Positions 17,540-26,293 of a DNA stretch of 64,000 bases are shown here, piece by piece. The translations under genes and the position numbers were made by a program. The notes under the pieces were generated by a model. That model was not told the origin of the DNA. It saw nothing but the letters and a program-made list of their open reading frames with translations, and made no database searches. Within the stretch, counting starts at the first letter, position 1. Each line of letters begins with the position of its first letter. The DNA is from JAOAFZ01 sp964412815 (lineage in GTDB: Bacteria > Patescibacteriota > Microgenomatia > UBA1406 > GWC2-37-13): assembly GCA_964412815.1 (NCBI GenBank), contig CAYPQF010000050.1, positions 62,001 through 126,000 of the forward strand, read 5' to 3'.

Positions 17540-17656
17540 TTACCGCAGCGTATGCCGATAGGGTTTCTGTACCAGAAACACAACCAGCAACACTAGCTCC
17601 AGTGGCAGTCGGACCATGCAACCCAGTGGTGTGGACCAGTCAGTTCCTTTTGCCAT
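17540..17656 (-). CDS. Possible 38-residue membrane peptide
   Basis: A short ORF between pyrF and pyrD encodes a polar start (MAKGTDWSTPLGCMVR) and one hydrophobic helix (LPLELVLLVVFLV) with a basic end (KPYRHTLR). TATAAA lies about eleven bases upstream, and GCGG facing CCGC followed by a T-rich run lies just downstream on the same strand. The layout fits a small membrane protein, but at this length chance is possible. Confidence 0.35.
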   Translation of the reverse strand: MAKGTDWSTPLGCMVRLPLELVLLVVFLVQKPYRHTLR

Positions 17657-17688
17657 AGAGAATTGAATTTATAATGTTCTAACACCCC

Positions 17689-18501
17689 TTATTCTCTTCC
17701 CTCTGAGCGATATCTATTAATTTCATCTCTGAGTTTTTGAGCTTCTTCACGCGGATTATCTGCAAATATGATACCGCGTGACGAATTAATCATCATCCCT
17801 TTTTTTGAAGAATTTAACCCGCTTCGGACAGTTTTTTCCACATCTCCTCCCTGTGCGCCAATTCCCGGTACCAGTAACGTCATCTCCCCTACTATAGTAC
17901 GCACTTTTGCGATTTCTTCCGGATAGGTAGCCCCAACCACCAACATACAGTTATTATTTCCATTCCATTCAGTTGCTACTTTCCGCGCAATATGGAGATA
18001 GATTTCTTCACCTTCTGACAACATGTCCTGTATCTCTGCAGAACCTGGATTTGAGGTACGACATAAAATAATAGCAGCACGATCAGATCTATCAAAAAAT
18101 GGCTGAAGCGCTTCTTTTCCTAGATACGGGTGCAGCGTAACTGAGTCAGCTCCAAGGTATTGATACGCGAATTGCACATATCCGTTATTGGTGTTGCCAA
18201 TATCGGCACGTTTTGCATCCAGTACCGTAATAACTTCCGGACAGGTTTCGTGGATGTAATCCATGGTCATCTTAAGCTCAGCAATGCCGGCTTCTCCCTG
18301 TGCTTCATAAAACGCTGTATTCGGCTTGTACCCACAAACCAGATCCTTTGTCTGATCGATAATATATTTATTAAATTCAAATTGAGGATGATCGAGTGAG
18401 GTAAAACGGGAAGGCAGTTTATTGATATCGGAATCTAACCCGACACATAAGAGTGAATTGTTTTTTTCGATGATTGCATCAAGCTTTTGGGTGATATGCA
18501 T
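17689..18501 (-). CDS. pyrF: Orotidine-5'-phosphate decarboxylase (type 2)
   Basis: A 270-residue TIM-barrel enzyme that decarboxylates OMP to UMP, the last step of the pathway. The catalytic tetrad region VLDAKRADIGNTNNGYV is intact (Lys and the paired Asp residues). SLLCVGLDSDINKLP near residue 15 and LVPGIGAQGGDVEKTV (phosphate-binding end) fit the longer type-2 subfamily. TATACT ends six bases before the ATG, so it is probably leaderless. A convergently placed hairpin at 18524 belongs to the next cassette. Confidence 0.93.
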   Translation of the reverse strand: MHITQKLDAIIEKNNSLLCVGLDSDINKLPSRFTSLDHPQFEFNKYIIDQTKDLVCGYKPNTAFYEAQGEAGIAELKMTMDYIHETCPEVITVLDAKRADIGNTNNGYVQFAYQYLGADSVTLHPYLGKEALQPFFDRSDRAAIILCRTSNPGSAEIQDMLSEGEEIYLHIARKVATEWNGNNNCMLVVGATYPEEIAKVRTIVGEMTLLVPGIGAQGGDVEKTVRSGLNSSKKGMMINSSRGIIFADNPREEAQKLRDEINRYRSEGRE

Positions 18502-18523
18502 ACCTCAAGTATAACAAATTGCA

Positions 18524-18555
18524 GGTGAGGTACGGCCGTTTTGCCGTACCTCACC
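18524..18555 (-). terminator. Perfect hairpin at the end of the 154-residue cassette
   Basis: GGTGAGGTACGGC (18524-18536) pairs perfectly with GCCGTACCTCACC (18543-18555), a 13-bp stem with a six-base loop. There is no good T-run on the minus strand, so it may act as an RNA-stabilising or inefficient terminator hairpin for 18626-19090. Confidence 0.65.
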
Positions 18556-18625
18556 ACTGTGAACAACCAGCAGGATGCCGTGGGTAATTGGACGGGCCAG
18601 GGTACATGATGATGTTGGCGGCTGT

Positions 18626-19090
18626 CTAGACAATACCAGCGCCACACATCTGGTCGGCCAGGTAGCGTACCCCGTCGATCATCCGCCGCAGCAGCCAGTC
18701 GATGCCGAAGAGCAATGCAAAGACAAGGATGGCCCACGCACGCTTGTCCGGAAGCAGGTAGTTCTGCTTGTTCCACACCACCAGTGCGGCGATGAGAAAG
18801 CACGCAAGCTGTGCGCAGAACTGCGCCAGTCCGTTGAGCGGCAGGAAGCGCAGGATGCCGTTCAGACCAAAGATGCTCACGACGTACGCTCCCATGAGCA
18901 GCAGATAGGCCCTCCTGATAATGACCGGTCGTCCCAGGCTCATCATCACCAGAAGGAAGATCACCCGTCTCGCAAAGCGCTGAGAGATGCCAGCCAGCCA
19001 CCGATCGAAACCATCCCATAACAGAGCAAAGAGCACGCCGACCACTGCGATGCGACCCACCGCAATCAGGTACGCAACTATTGTCTCCAT
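18626..19090 (-). CDS. GC-rich cassette: polytopic membrane protein
   Basis: A 154-residue protein with four to five hydrophobic helices (for example VAYLIAVGRIAVVGVLFALLW, then VIFLLVMMSL and WAILVFALLFGIDWLL). It is GC-rich at third positions. CCAGGAGTG, a Shine-Dalgarno sequence, lies before the ATG, and TATACT lies about 35 bases upstream. It is divergent from the cassette at 19224, so two cassettes share the intergenic space between pyrF and polX. Function unknown. Confidence 0.72.
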   Translation of the reverse strand: METIVAYLIAVGRIAVVGVLFALLWDGFDRWLAGISQRFARRVIFLLVMMSLGRPVIIRRAYLLLMGAYVVSIFGLNGILRFLPLNGLAQFCAQLACFLIAALVVWNKQNYLLPDKRAWAILVFALLFGIDWLLRRMIDGVRYLADQMCGAGIV

Positions 19091-19223
19091 ACGTCACTCC
19101 TGGTTATACCAATATGTTCCCATAGTATACACCATTACATCTTGATACCATGGTCTTTTTTGCTATAATAATTGCTCGCATCAACCAACGCGGCTTTGCC
19201 GCACACGCGAGGAGGCTATCACA

Positions 19224-19589
19224 ATGGCTCAGAAGCAAAAGAAACTCTTCGTCGGTCTGTCGTTGTACAGCGGTACCTGGTATGCCGCGGTCGACGGCTC
19301 CGACCGCGTCGGCGAGGGCGACAACCCGGAGAGCGCCGTGCAGTCGCTGATCCGGCAGTTGCCGGGCGACGACTTCCCGAAGGACCCGGCGGCCTACACG
19401 CAGACGTTCTCCCCGATCCAGGTGAAGATCGACTCCCACCAGGGCACGCTCTACGCGGCCGTCCTGAACGAGAGCGTCATGGAGGTCGGCAGCGGCACGA
19501 CCACCGAGCAGGCGCTGGGCGACCTGCTCGGCCAGCTCTCGAGCAAGGGCTTCCCGATGGACGCGGACTGCTACCAGATAGTCTACTAG
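19224..19589 (+). CDS. GC-rich cassette: two tandem HicB-like repeats
   Basis: A 121-residue soluble protein made of two similar halves. Residues 9-58 (GTWYAAVDGSDRVGEGDNPE) and 67-116 (GTLYAAVLNESVMEVGSGTT) both continue with a helix and end in FP-x-D-x-x-x-Y. The pattern of a strand pair followed by G-x-G-x-T-x-x-x-A-x-x-x-L recalls the HicB antitoxin fold; no HicA toxin is adjacent. GAGGAGG lies eight bases before the ATG, and TTGATA, 16 bases, TATAAT lies upstream. Codon use is extremely GC-rich. The product has no membrane segment, unlike most cassettes. Confidence 0.72.
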   Translation: MAQKQKKLFVGLSLYSGTWYAAVDGSDRVGEGDNPESAVQSLIRQLPGDDFPKDPAAYTQTFSPIQVKIDSHQGTLYAAVLNESVMEVGSGTTTEQALGDLLGQLSSKGFPMDADCYQIVY

Positions 19590-19655
19590 GCGACAGCTGC
19601 CGAATGTAGAGTCAGGAGCAGATGAAGGCCAAGAGGTTTGGTTTGAGGTATGGAG

Positions 19656-19690
19656 GGCGGCGCGGATCAGTATCTGCGCCGCCTTAATTT
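19656..19690 (+). terminator. Intrinsic terminator of the HicB-like cassette
   Basis: GGCGGCGC (19656-19663) pairs with GCGCCGCC (19676-19683) around a 12-base loop and is followed by TTAATTTTTATT. It ends at the 3' end of the convergent polX gene. Confidence 0.85.
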
Positions 19691-21475
19691 TTATTGCTGC
19701 AACAGCCACTTCTTAAACGATTCCGGTTCCCAGGTATTGACCACCTGTGCTGGTTCCAGCCAACCCCGCCTTGCAACCGTCACGCCATATGGCATACCAT
19801 CCAGTTGATCAGCAGCGTGTGCATCGGTGTCGATACAGAATTTCACCCCTTGTGCCGCTGCTTCACGTACCATACTATCCGGCAAATCAAGTCGCATAGG
19901 GCTTGCATTAATTTCCAGTGCAATATCATGTTCAGCCGCGTACGAATAAATCTGGTCCCAGTTGGCAGTAACTCCTTCCCGTTTATTGAGTAACCGTCCA
20001 GTCGGATGCCCGAAAATACGAACTTTAGGATACGATAATGCCTTGAGAATACGTTCCGTCTGCTCTTCTCTACTCTTGGTGAAGGCACTATGCAGAGAGA
20101 CAATCAGGTAATCCACATACGGTACTGCGGACTCAGGTAATGCCAGAGATCCGTTTGGCAGGATATCCACTTCCAGTCCAATATAAAATGGAACCGGGGC
20201 ATCTTTCAACGAATTGTGGATATCTTCGTACCGTTTGTGCATAATTTCTGTAATTTCCTGCTCTGACAATCCACTTTGGCGAGGGTTATGGTCTGCAAAA
20301 CCGAGGTATTTATATCCTCTTTCCACACATTTATCCACAAGTTCCCGATAGGTATTTTTGCCGATATCATGCGATGTTTTCAGATCATACTGTGCATGCA
20401 TGTGGAAATCACCCTTAATATCTTCTACCGTAACCAGCTGTGGCAGTGTTCGATCTTTGGCCTGCTTTATCTCTGTGGTCCCCTCCCGCAACTCAGGCGG
20501 TACATACGCAAGTCCCAAAAAGCCATAGAAATCCTCTTCATTTGAGAACAGATGCAGCTCTCCGGTTTTGGTATCTTTAATTCCGTACTCATTCAAGGAA
20601 TAATCCTGCTTGAGGGCATATTCCCGTAGATTCACATTATGCTGTTTGCTTCCGGTAAAGTATTGCAACATCGAACCATATTGTTTTTCATTCTGCGTGC
20701 GAAGATCGATGCGTACATTGGGAGGAAAGATAATGGATGCTTTGGCATCACCCGCATTATCAATTGCTAATTTGCCCGGGATAGCCAGAAAGTGCTCAAT
20801 AATTGCTTTTGAATGCTCGTCATCTGCCATCACCGAAACATCAACATCCCCGATGGTCTCACGCCCGCGTCGCAGAGATCCCATTGCGTCAATCCGTTTA
20901 ATGTACGGTAACTGCATAATATGCGCTTTCACCTTCTCGAAGATATCTGCCGCAATCGGATACGGCATACGCCCATCCCCTGCGCCGGTTGCCATATACA
21001 ACTCTACCGCAGCCTTAATATCGTACTGGGATTTTTCTCCAAACTTATCCATTGGTGCAATTCTCCCTTCATTTGCTACCCGGACAACCTCAGGCAGTAC
21101 TGTTTTTGGATCAAACAGTTCAAACTCCATAATTAACCGGTATGCCTTTTTAGGACCGATGCCGGGAACCTTCATCAGTACCGGCAACGATGGTGGCACC
21201 TGGGCGATAACCTCCTCAAAATGAGGTGCGTGCCCGGTTGAAAACAGCTCTTCGATACTTTTACCAATAGATGAACCAAAACCGGGAACCTCTTTGAGCT
21301 TTCCCTCATGCCAGATACTATAGAGCTCCTGCTGGAGCATCTCTACCGATTCTGCTGCTTTCTGGTACGCAATAATCTGGAACCGATTTTTATTTTGCAG
21401 TTGATAGATAGCGGCAATCAAGGCCAGCATCTCATGTATTTCGCGGTTTGTGTAGTGCTTCTTCTGGTCTGTCAT
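19691..21475 (-). CDS. polX: Family X DNA polymerase with PHP exonuclease domain
   Basis: A 594-residue repair polymerase. The N-terminal helical domain carries two helix-hairpin-helix motifs (EVPGFGSSIGKSIEEL and KVPGIGPKKAYRLI). The nucleotidyltransferase palm carries GSLRRGRETIGDVDVSV, with the catalytic Asp pair. The C-terminal PHP domain (residues about 340-590; DFHMHAQYDLKTSHD, GFADHNPRQSGLS, EINASP and CIDTDAHAADQL) is a 3'-5' exonuclease. It acts in gap filling and base excision repair. The start at MTDQKKHY is supported by TATACT six bases upstream; the 83-codon extension is rejected. Confidence 0.92.
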   Translation of the reverse strand: MTDQKKHYTNREIHEMLALIAAIYQLQNKNRFQIIAYQKAAESVEMLQQELYSIWHEGKLKEVPGFGSSIGKSIEELFSTGHAPHFEEVIAQVPPSLPVLMKVPGIGPKKAYRLIMEFELFDPKTVLPEVVRVANEGRIAPMDKFGEKSQYDIKAAVELYMATGAGDGRMPYPIAADIFEKVKAHIMQLPYIKRIDAMGSLRRGRETIGDVDVSVMADDEHSKAIIEHFLAIPGKLAIDNAGDAKASIIFPPNVRIDLRTQNEKQYGSMLQYFTGSKQHNVNLREYALKQDYSLNEYGIKDTKTGELHLFSNEEDFYGFLGLAYVPPELREGTTEIKQAKDRTLPQLVTVEDIKGDFHMHAQYDLKTSHDIGKNTYRELVDKCVERGYKYLGFADHNPRQSGLSEQEITEIMHKRYEDIHNSLKDAPVPFYIGLEVDILPNGSLALPESAVPYVDYLIVSLHSAFTKSREEQTERILKALSYPKVRIFGHPTGRLLNKREGVTANWDQIYSYAAEHDIALEINASPMRLDLPDSMVREAAAQGVKFCIDTDAHAADQLDGMPYGVTVARRGWLEPAQVVNTWEPESFKKWLLQQ

Positions 21476-21517
21476 TCCCCTAGTATAGCATTCCCGGGTC
21501 GGGTATACTGGAGGCAT

Positions 21518-22225
21518 ATGGCACCCCACCGTAGTGCGCCTAAAAAAAAGCGCCAGCCTACCACAAAAGCCACATTTGAATTTGAACTCCCGTACTGGAA
21601 TAAGGATGCATACATAATCGGTGTTGACGAGGTGGGTCGGGGCTGTTTGGCAGGACCGGCATATGTAGGTGCGGTCTGTTTTCACCCGGAAAAAGCAGCA
21701 GAAATTAGTACTCAAGGGATTCATGACTCAAAAAAGCTCACCAAACAGAAGCGGGAGCTGTTATCCCCTTATATTCAAGATGTAGCGCTTTGTTACGCAA
21801 TAACACACTCGCCGGTTACCGCTATCAACCGCTACGGTATTGTCAGGGCAATCGAAGACGCCGCCGTGGAAGGGGTTCAACAGCTTATCTCTACACTCCC
21901 CGCGCACGCACCCATCTACGTATTTACCGATACCCTCAGATTTAAAAAACTGGACTCAATACGGTCAATTCAACAAATTCCCATTCCCCAGGGTGATGCC
22001 CGCAGTATCAGTATCGCGGGAGCATCAATTCTGGCAAAAGTAGCCCGTGATGCGCACATGGCGCAGCTTGCAGTCTCCTATCCGCACTATGGGTGGGAAA
22101 CAAATGCCGGATATGCCACTACTGACCACCAGAATGCCATTCTCGCGCATGATATCTGTCCGGAACATCGAACTCTCTTTGTAAGAAATATTCTAAATCG
22201 GCGCAACATGACTGTCCAAAACTAA
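21518..22225 (+). CDS. rnhB: Ribonuclease HII
   Basis: A 235-residue enzyme that cleaves the RNA strand of RNA-DNA hybrids and single embedded ribonucleotides. The catalytic DEVGRGCLAGPAYVGAVCF is intact (Asp, Glu), with DSKKLTKQKRE following and SIAGASILAKVARDAHMAQL as the third conserved block. Further catalytic residues lie in YVFTDTLRF and THDH-like ATTDHQNAI. The N-terminal 25 residues are basic. The start was set at the ATG eight bases after TATACT. It is divergent from polX, with overlapping promoter regions, joining two repair genes. Confidence 0.92.
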   Translation: MAPHRSAPKKKRQPTTKATFEFELPYWNKDAYIIGVDEVGRGCLAGPAYVGAVCFHPEKAAEISTQGIHDSKKLTKQKRELLSPYIQDVALCYAITHSPVTAINRYGIVRAIEDAAVEGVQQLISTLPAHAPIYVFTDTLRFKKLDSIRSIQQIPIPQGDARSISIAGASILAKVARDAHMAQLAVSYPHYGWETNAGYATTDHQNAILAHDICPEHRTLFVRNILNRRNMTVQN

Positions 22226-22265
22226 AAGTGTTGATCCCTTTTTACAACAAAATTAAATTACACAC

Positions 22266-22560
22266 TTGATATGTATAAAACATGTGTTATAATACTTATT
22301 AAGACGAGATTAGCATTCGTCTGAACTTTTATTTTAATCGCGTACCCAATCCGCTTAGCAAGGATGAAAGTACTGAAAGTATGATAAGTACAGTCATAGG
22401 TCTAGGATGAAAAGATCATGGCTCTATGTTTGTCCTTATTCCCACTTAATTTTCTTCGCTCCACTTCTCTATCCCATCACATCAAAATTCACCCCTACCT
22501 CTTTCTATGCCCCAATGAACGGATATCAACAACAATTTATACGATAGACAGGAGAATTCT
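22266..22560 (+). other. Promoter and hairpin without a clear gene
   Basis: TTGATA (22266-22271), 16 bases and TATAAT (22288-22293) form a good promoter. It is followed at once by AGACGA/TCGTCT (22302-22322) and a T-rich run, like an attenuator or a very short RNA. The remaining stretch to carB holds one 46-codon ORF (22407-22547, MKRSWLYVCPYSHLIFFAP) with no ribosome site. A small RNA is possible; I do not recognise it as a known family. Confidence 0.35.
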
Positions 22561-22573
22561 AATATAAGAAAGA

Positions 22574-25500
22574 TTAGTAGTGACGGTACTCTCGCCACGA
22601 CTTTACTTTGAGTTGATCAGTTTTCAGGTCAGTAATTGCTTTGATGAATAACTCAGCCTTGCGGCGGTTAGTCAGGAGATAGATATTATGGTCTACCGTG
22701 GCACGTCGGATGCGATAATCATCGTCAATATCTTTCATCAGATTGGCATCGACAATATTAATGGCGAGGTCAATTTTGCCATCCTGAAAGTAATCCAGAA
22801 AGTTAGGAGACTTGTTTTCATGGATTTTGTACAGCTTGGTAGCCTCTACGCCATTCCGCTGTAGGAATTCAGCCGTTTTTTCGGTTGCGTATAACGGCAG
22901 GTTCAGCTCTTTCAGACGCCAGATACTATTTAAGAAGCGAATTTTATTTTCGTCTCCGCCCAGTGAGATAAAGATCCCTTTTTCCGGTATTTTTGCCCCG
23001 ACGGAAAGCTCTGATTTCAGGAATGCCTCTTCGACGGTATCACCAAAACAGGCTGCTTCTCCGGTGGAGGCCATCTCAACCCGTAGAACTGGATCAGCAC
23101 CCTCTAATCGTGAAAATGAGAACTGCGGCGACTTTACCGCCACATAATCCGGGTATTCAATCTCTTTTTTCTGTGCCTTACCGTAGAACGAGTCTACGAT
23201 AACTTCTGCAAAGTTAGTTCCGGTGGCTTTGGATATAAACGGAGTGGTACGGGATGCACGCAGATTAATCTCGATTACCGAAACTTTATTTTCTTTTGCC
23301 AGGAACTGGATATTAAACGGGCCACTAATCTCGAGTGCGTTGGCCAGTTTATGAGCGACATCCACGACCTGTTTTTCCGTCTGCAAAAAGATACGCTGTG
23401 GTGGATACGCAATGGTAGCATCACCCGAGTGGACGCCTGCCTCTTCTATATGTTCGGAGACGGCATAGACCATAATTTCGCCGTTCATCGCAACACCGTC
23501 CAGCTCAATTTCCTTTGAATTTTCAAAAAACTTCGAGACCGTAATCGGATATTCCTGATTAATTACCACTGCTTTGGAAAGGAATTTTTCCAGTTCCGCT
23601 TCGTTATAGCAAATACTCATAGCGCTTCCTGATAAGACATAGGAGGGACGAATGAGCACCGGATAACCAACCTCTTCCGCAAACTTTTTGACATCTTCCA
23701 GCTTGGAGAGCTTCTGCCATGCGGGCTGGGCAACACCGATATCATCCAGGAGCTGGGAAAACTTACTGCGATCCTCTGCTTTATCAATGTTTTCAGCTTT
23801 GGTACCCAGAATATGACAGCCGTAATCGGACAACGAGAATGCCAACGTATTTGGCCGTTGACCACCGACCGAAACGACTACCCCTTCGGGATGTTCGAAT
23901 TCGTAGATATCGGCTACCCGTTCAAACGACAGTTCCTCAAAATACAGACGGTTTGAGATATCATAGTCGGTTGAGACCGTCTCCGGGTTGCAGTTTACAA
24001 TAATCGATTCGCGCTCATATTTTTTCAGGAAGGTCGCCGCATTTACACAGGTCCAGTCAAACTCGACAGAAGAACCGATGCGATAGGGACCGGAGCCAAG
24101 TACCACTACTCCCTTCTCACCAATTGGCTCAACATCGTGATGAGACCCGTGATAGGTCATATAGAGGTAGTTTGCTTGCGCCGGAAACTCTCCTGCCAAC
24201 GTATCGATCTTAAAGATTGCCGGAAGAATGCCCAGTTCTTTGCGTCGTTCCCGGATTTCAAGCCCCTTTTTATCAATCAGTTTGCCAATATATTTATCAG
24301 AAAATCCATCTTCTTTGAGGCGGCGCAACATTGGTTCTTCCAGACTTTTTGACTCAACAAACTGCTGCTCGGTCTGCACCAGGGACTGAAGCCGGTACAA
24401 GAACCAGGGATCAACACCTGTAATTTCATACAGTTTTTCCACACTGTATCCATTCTTTAGGGCTTTACAGATGGCAAAAATGCGTCGTGGCGTTGGTGTG
24501 TTAACGTAGTATTCATAGTCAAATTCATCTTCTGAGAAGTCATAGTCAGTCACCCCTTCGACCTCGATATCCAGCATACGAACTGCTTTCTGGACGGCTT
24601 CTTCGAACGAGCGGCCAATTGCCATCACTTCACCGACAGACTTCATGCCAGAACCAATCTTATCTTCTACTTTGTCAAACTTCTGGAGATCCCAGCGCGG
24701 AACCTTTACCACCAGATAATCCAGTGCCGGTTCAAAACAGGACTGTGTTACCTTGGTCATCTGATTTTGTACTTCGGTTAAGGATTTCCCCAGAATCAGC
24801 TTTGCCGCAACATAAGCAAGCGGATAGCCGGTAGCTTTGGAAGCTAGCGCGGAAGAACGGGAAAGACGTGGGTTCAGCTCAATAATCTGATAGTCAATCT
24901 CCCCGTCCGGACGAGGATTGAGTGCAAACTGCACATTACATTCGCCAATAATGTTCAGACTGCGCACCAGCTTCATAGAGACGTCCCGCAGGTAATGGTA
25001 TTCGTAGTTGGTTAAGGTCTGACTGGGCGCAATAACGATTGATTCTCCGGTGTGAATACCAAGAGGGTCAAAGTTCTCCATGTTACATACAGTGACGCAG
25101 TTATCAAACTGATCGCGCACTACTTCGTACTCTACCTCTTTCCAGTGATGTAGATACTGCTCTACCAGAACTTGATTGGTAAACGCAAAGGCATCCTTCA
25201 TCTTTGTTTTCATTTCTTCAGCAGAACGGATTACCCCGGAGCTCTGACCACCCAGTGCAAACGCGACACGGGTCATAACCGGATATCCCAGTTCTTCGGC
25301 ATACTGTAATGCCTCTTCCGGGTTATGAGCTGCGCGGCTTTTAGGAGTCATCATGCCCTGTGATCGCACATGTTGTGCAAAGAGATCACGATCCTCTGCC
25401 CGTTCGATCGAGTCTACGGAGGTGCCAAGCACCCGAACTCCATACTTTTCCAGTATTCCCTTTTTCTGCAAACTGAGGCCGGTATTCAATCCGGTCTGAC

Positions 25501-25765
25501 CGCCAAAAGACAAGGCGATTGCATCAGGTTTTTCTTTTTTGATGACCTCTTCGACAAAATGATCGGTAACGGGTAAAAAGTAGACTTCGTCAGCGAGCAG
25601 TTCGGAGGTTTGGATGGTAGCAATATTCGGGTTGATGAGGACTGTTTTGATGCCTTCTTCTTTAAAGGCTTTGATTGCCTGAGATCCTGAGTAATCAAAC
25701 TCTCCGGCCTGACCTATTTTAAGTGCTCCGGAACCCAGAATCAGAATTTTTTTCGGCAACTCCAT
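22574..25765 (-). CDS. carB: Carbamoyl-phosphate synthase large subunit
   Basis: A 1063-residue enzyme that makes carbamoyl phosphate from bicarbonate, ammonia and two ATP. It shows the two homologous ATP-grasp halves: KILILGSGALKIGQAGEFDY opens the first and VVVLGSGPYRIGSSVEFDW near residue 550 the second. QFALNPRPDGEIDYQIIELNP and NIQFLAKENKVSVIEINLRA are the paired metal-binding segments. The last 130 residues form the MGS-like allosteric domain. The length is full. TATAAT lies ten bases before the ATG. It is separated from carA by an inverted cassette (25901-26179). Confidence 0.95.
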   Translation of the reverse strand: MELPKKILILGSGALKIGQAGEFDYSGSQAIKAFKEEGIKTVLINPNIATIQTSELLADEVYFLPVTDHFVEEVIKKEKPDAIALSFGGQTGLNTGLSLQKKGILEKYGVRVLGTSVDSIERAEDRDLFAQHVRSQGMMTPKSRAAHNPEEALQYAEELGYPVMTRVAFALGGQSSGVIRSAEEMKTKMKDAFAFTNQVLVEQYLHHWKEVEYEVVRDQFDNCVTVCNMENFDPLGIHTGESIVIAPSQTLTNYEYHYLRDVSMKLVRSLNIIGECNVQFALNPRPDGEIDYQIIELNPRLSRSSALASKATGYPLAYVAAKLILGKSLTEVQNQMTKVTQSCFEPALDYLVVKVPRWDLQKFDKVEDKIGSGMKSVGEVMAIGRSFEEAVQKAVRMLDIEVEGVTDYDFSEDEFDYEYYVNTPTPRRIFAICKALKNGYSVEKLYEITGVDPWFLYRLQSLVQTEQQFVESKSLEEPMLRRLKEDGFSDKYIGKLIDKKGLEIRERRKELGILPAIFKIDTLAGEFPAQANYLYMTYHGSHHDVEPIGEKGVVVLGSGPYRIGSSVEFDWTCVNAATFLKKYERESIIVNCNPETVSTDYDISNRLYFEELSFERVADIYEFEHPEGVVVSVGGQRPNTLAFSLSDYGCHILGTKAENIDKAEDRSKFSQLLDDIGVAQPAWQKLSKLEDVKKFAEEVGYPVLIRPSYVLSGSAMSICYNEAELEKFLSKAVVINQEYPITVSKFFENSKEIELDGVAMNGEIMVYAVSEHIEEAGVHSGDATIAYPPQRIFLQTEKQVVDVAHKLANALEISGPFNIQFLAKENKVSVIEINLRASRTTPFISKATGTNFAEVIVDSFYGKAQKKEIEYPDYVAVKSPQFSFSRLEGADPVLRVEMASTGEAACFGDTVEEAFLKSELSVGAKIPEKGIFISLGGDENKIRFLNSIWRLKELNLPLYATEKTAEFLQRNGVEATKLYKIHENKSPNFLDYFQDGKIDLAINIVDANLMKDIDDDYRIRRATVDHNIYLLTNRRKAELFIKAITDLKTDQLKVKSWREYRHY

Positions 25766-25900
25766 AGTTAGATACATTATAGTGATTTAGCGCACGTTTG
25801 CAACTGATAATCATCCCCTGCTCAATTACAGATCAGGCTTATGGTACAATATCTTTCGGCTACGTATTCGGTTCAGTTCACCCCATGAAGGAGGTACGGG

Positions 25901-26179
25901 ATGCTATTTATCGTTTTTGGCGGAGCGTTCATCGTACTCTTCCTGGTCGGGTTCAGCCAGCTGGAGAAGCGGGCTCAGCTCGACGAGGATCTCTCGGCCA
26001 CGCCTGCCCTGGTGCCCGATCCTACGGCGGTGCGCCATATGATTCGACACGAGCGCTGGGGCATGCTCAACATGACCTGGGCGTTCTACACGATCGTCTT
26101 CCTGATCGACCTGAGCATACCGCTGCTGATGCTCGGGCTGGAGCTGGTGCGGCTCGCGGAGAAGAACTACTTCAGCTAG
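25901..26179 (+). CDS. GC-rich cassette between carB and carA: membrane protein
   Basis: A 92-residue protein with two transmembrane helices (MLFIVFGGAFIVLFLVGF near the N-terminus and FYTIVFLIDLSIPLLMLG near residue 60) and a charged middle loop (EKRAQLDEDL). AAGGAGG lies seven bases before the ATG, TACAAT further upstream and a hairpin terminator downstream. It is transcribed opposite to carA and carB, which it separates, and its third codon positions are almost all G or C. Function unknown. Confidence 0.75.
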   Translation: MLFIVFGGAFIVLFLVGFSQLEKRAQLDEDLSATPALVPDPTAVRHMIRHERWGMLNMTWAFYTIVFLIDLSIPLLMLGLELVRLAEKNYFS

Positions 26180-26251
26180 GCTCCGGAACGCGCTGAAATA
26201 CCAGAAAGCGCATGCGCGGGCAGCTGGTTCAAAGTGGAATCGACTACGGAT

Positions 26252-26288
26252 AACGGCAGTGGCTTCGCGCTGCTGCCGTTTACTTTTT
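26252..26288 (+). terminator. Intrinsic terminator of the carA/carB-interrupting cassette
   Basis: AACGGCAG (26252-26259) pairs with CTGCCGTT (26273-26280) around a GC-rich loop and is followed by TACTTTTTT. It lies directly at the 3' end of carA. Confidence 0.82.
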
Positions 26289-26293
26289 TAAGT

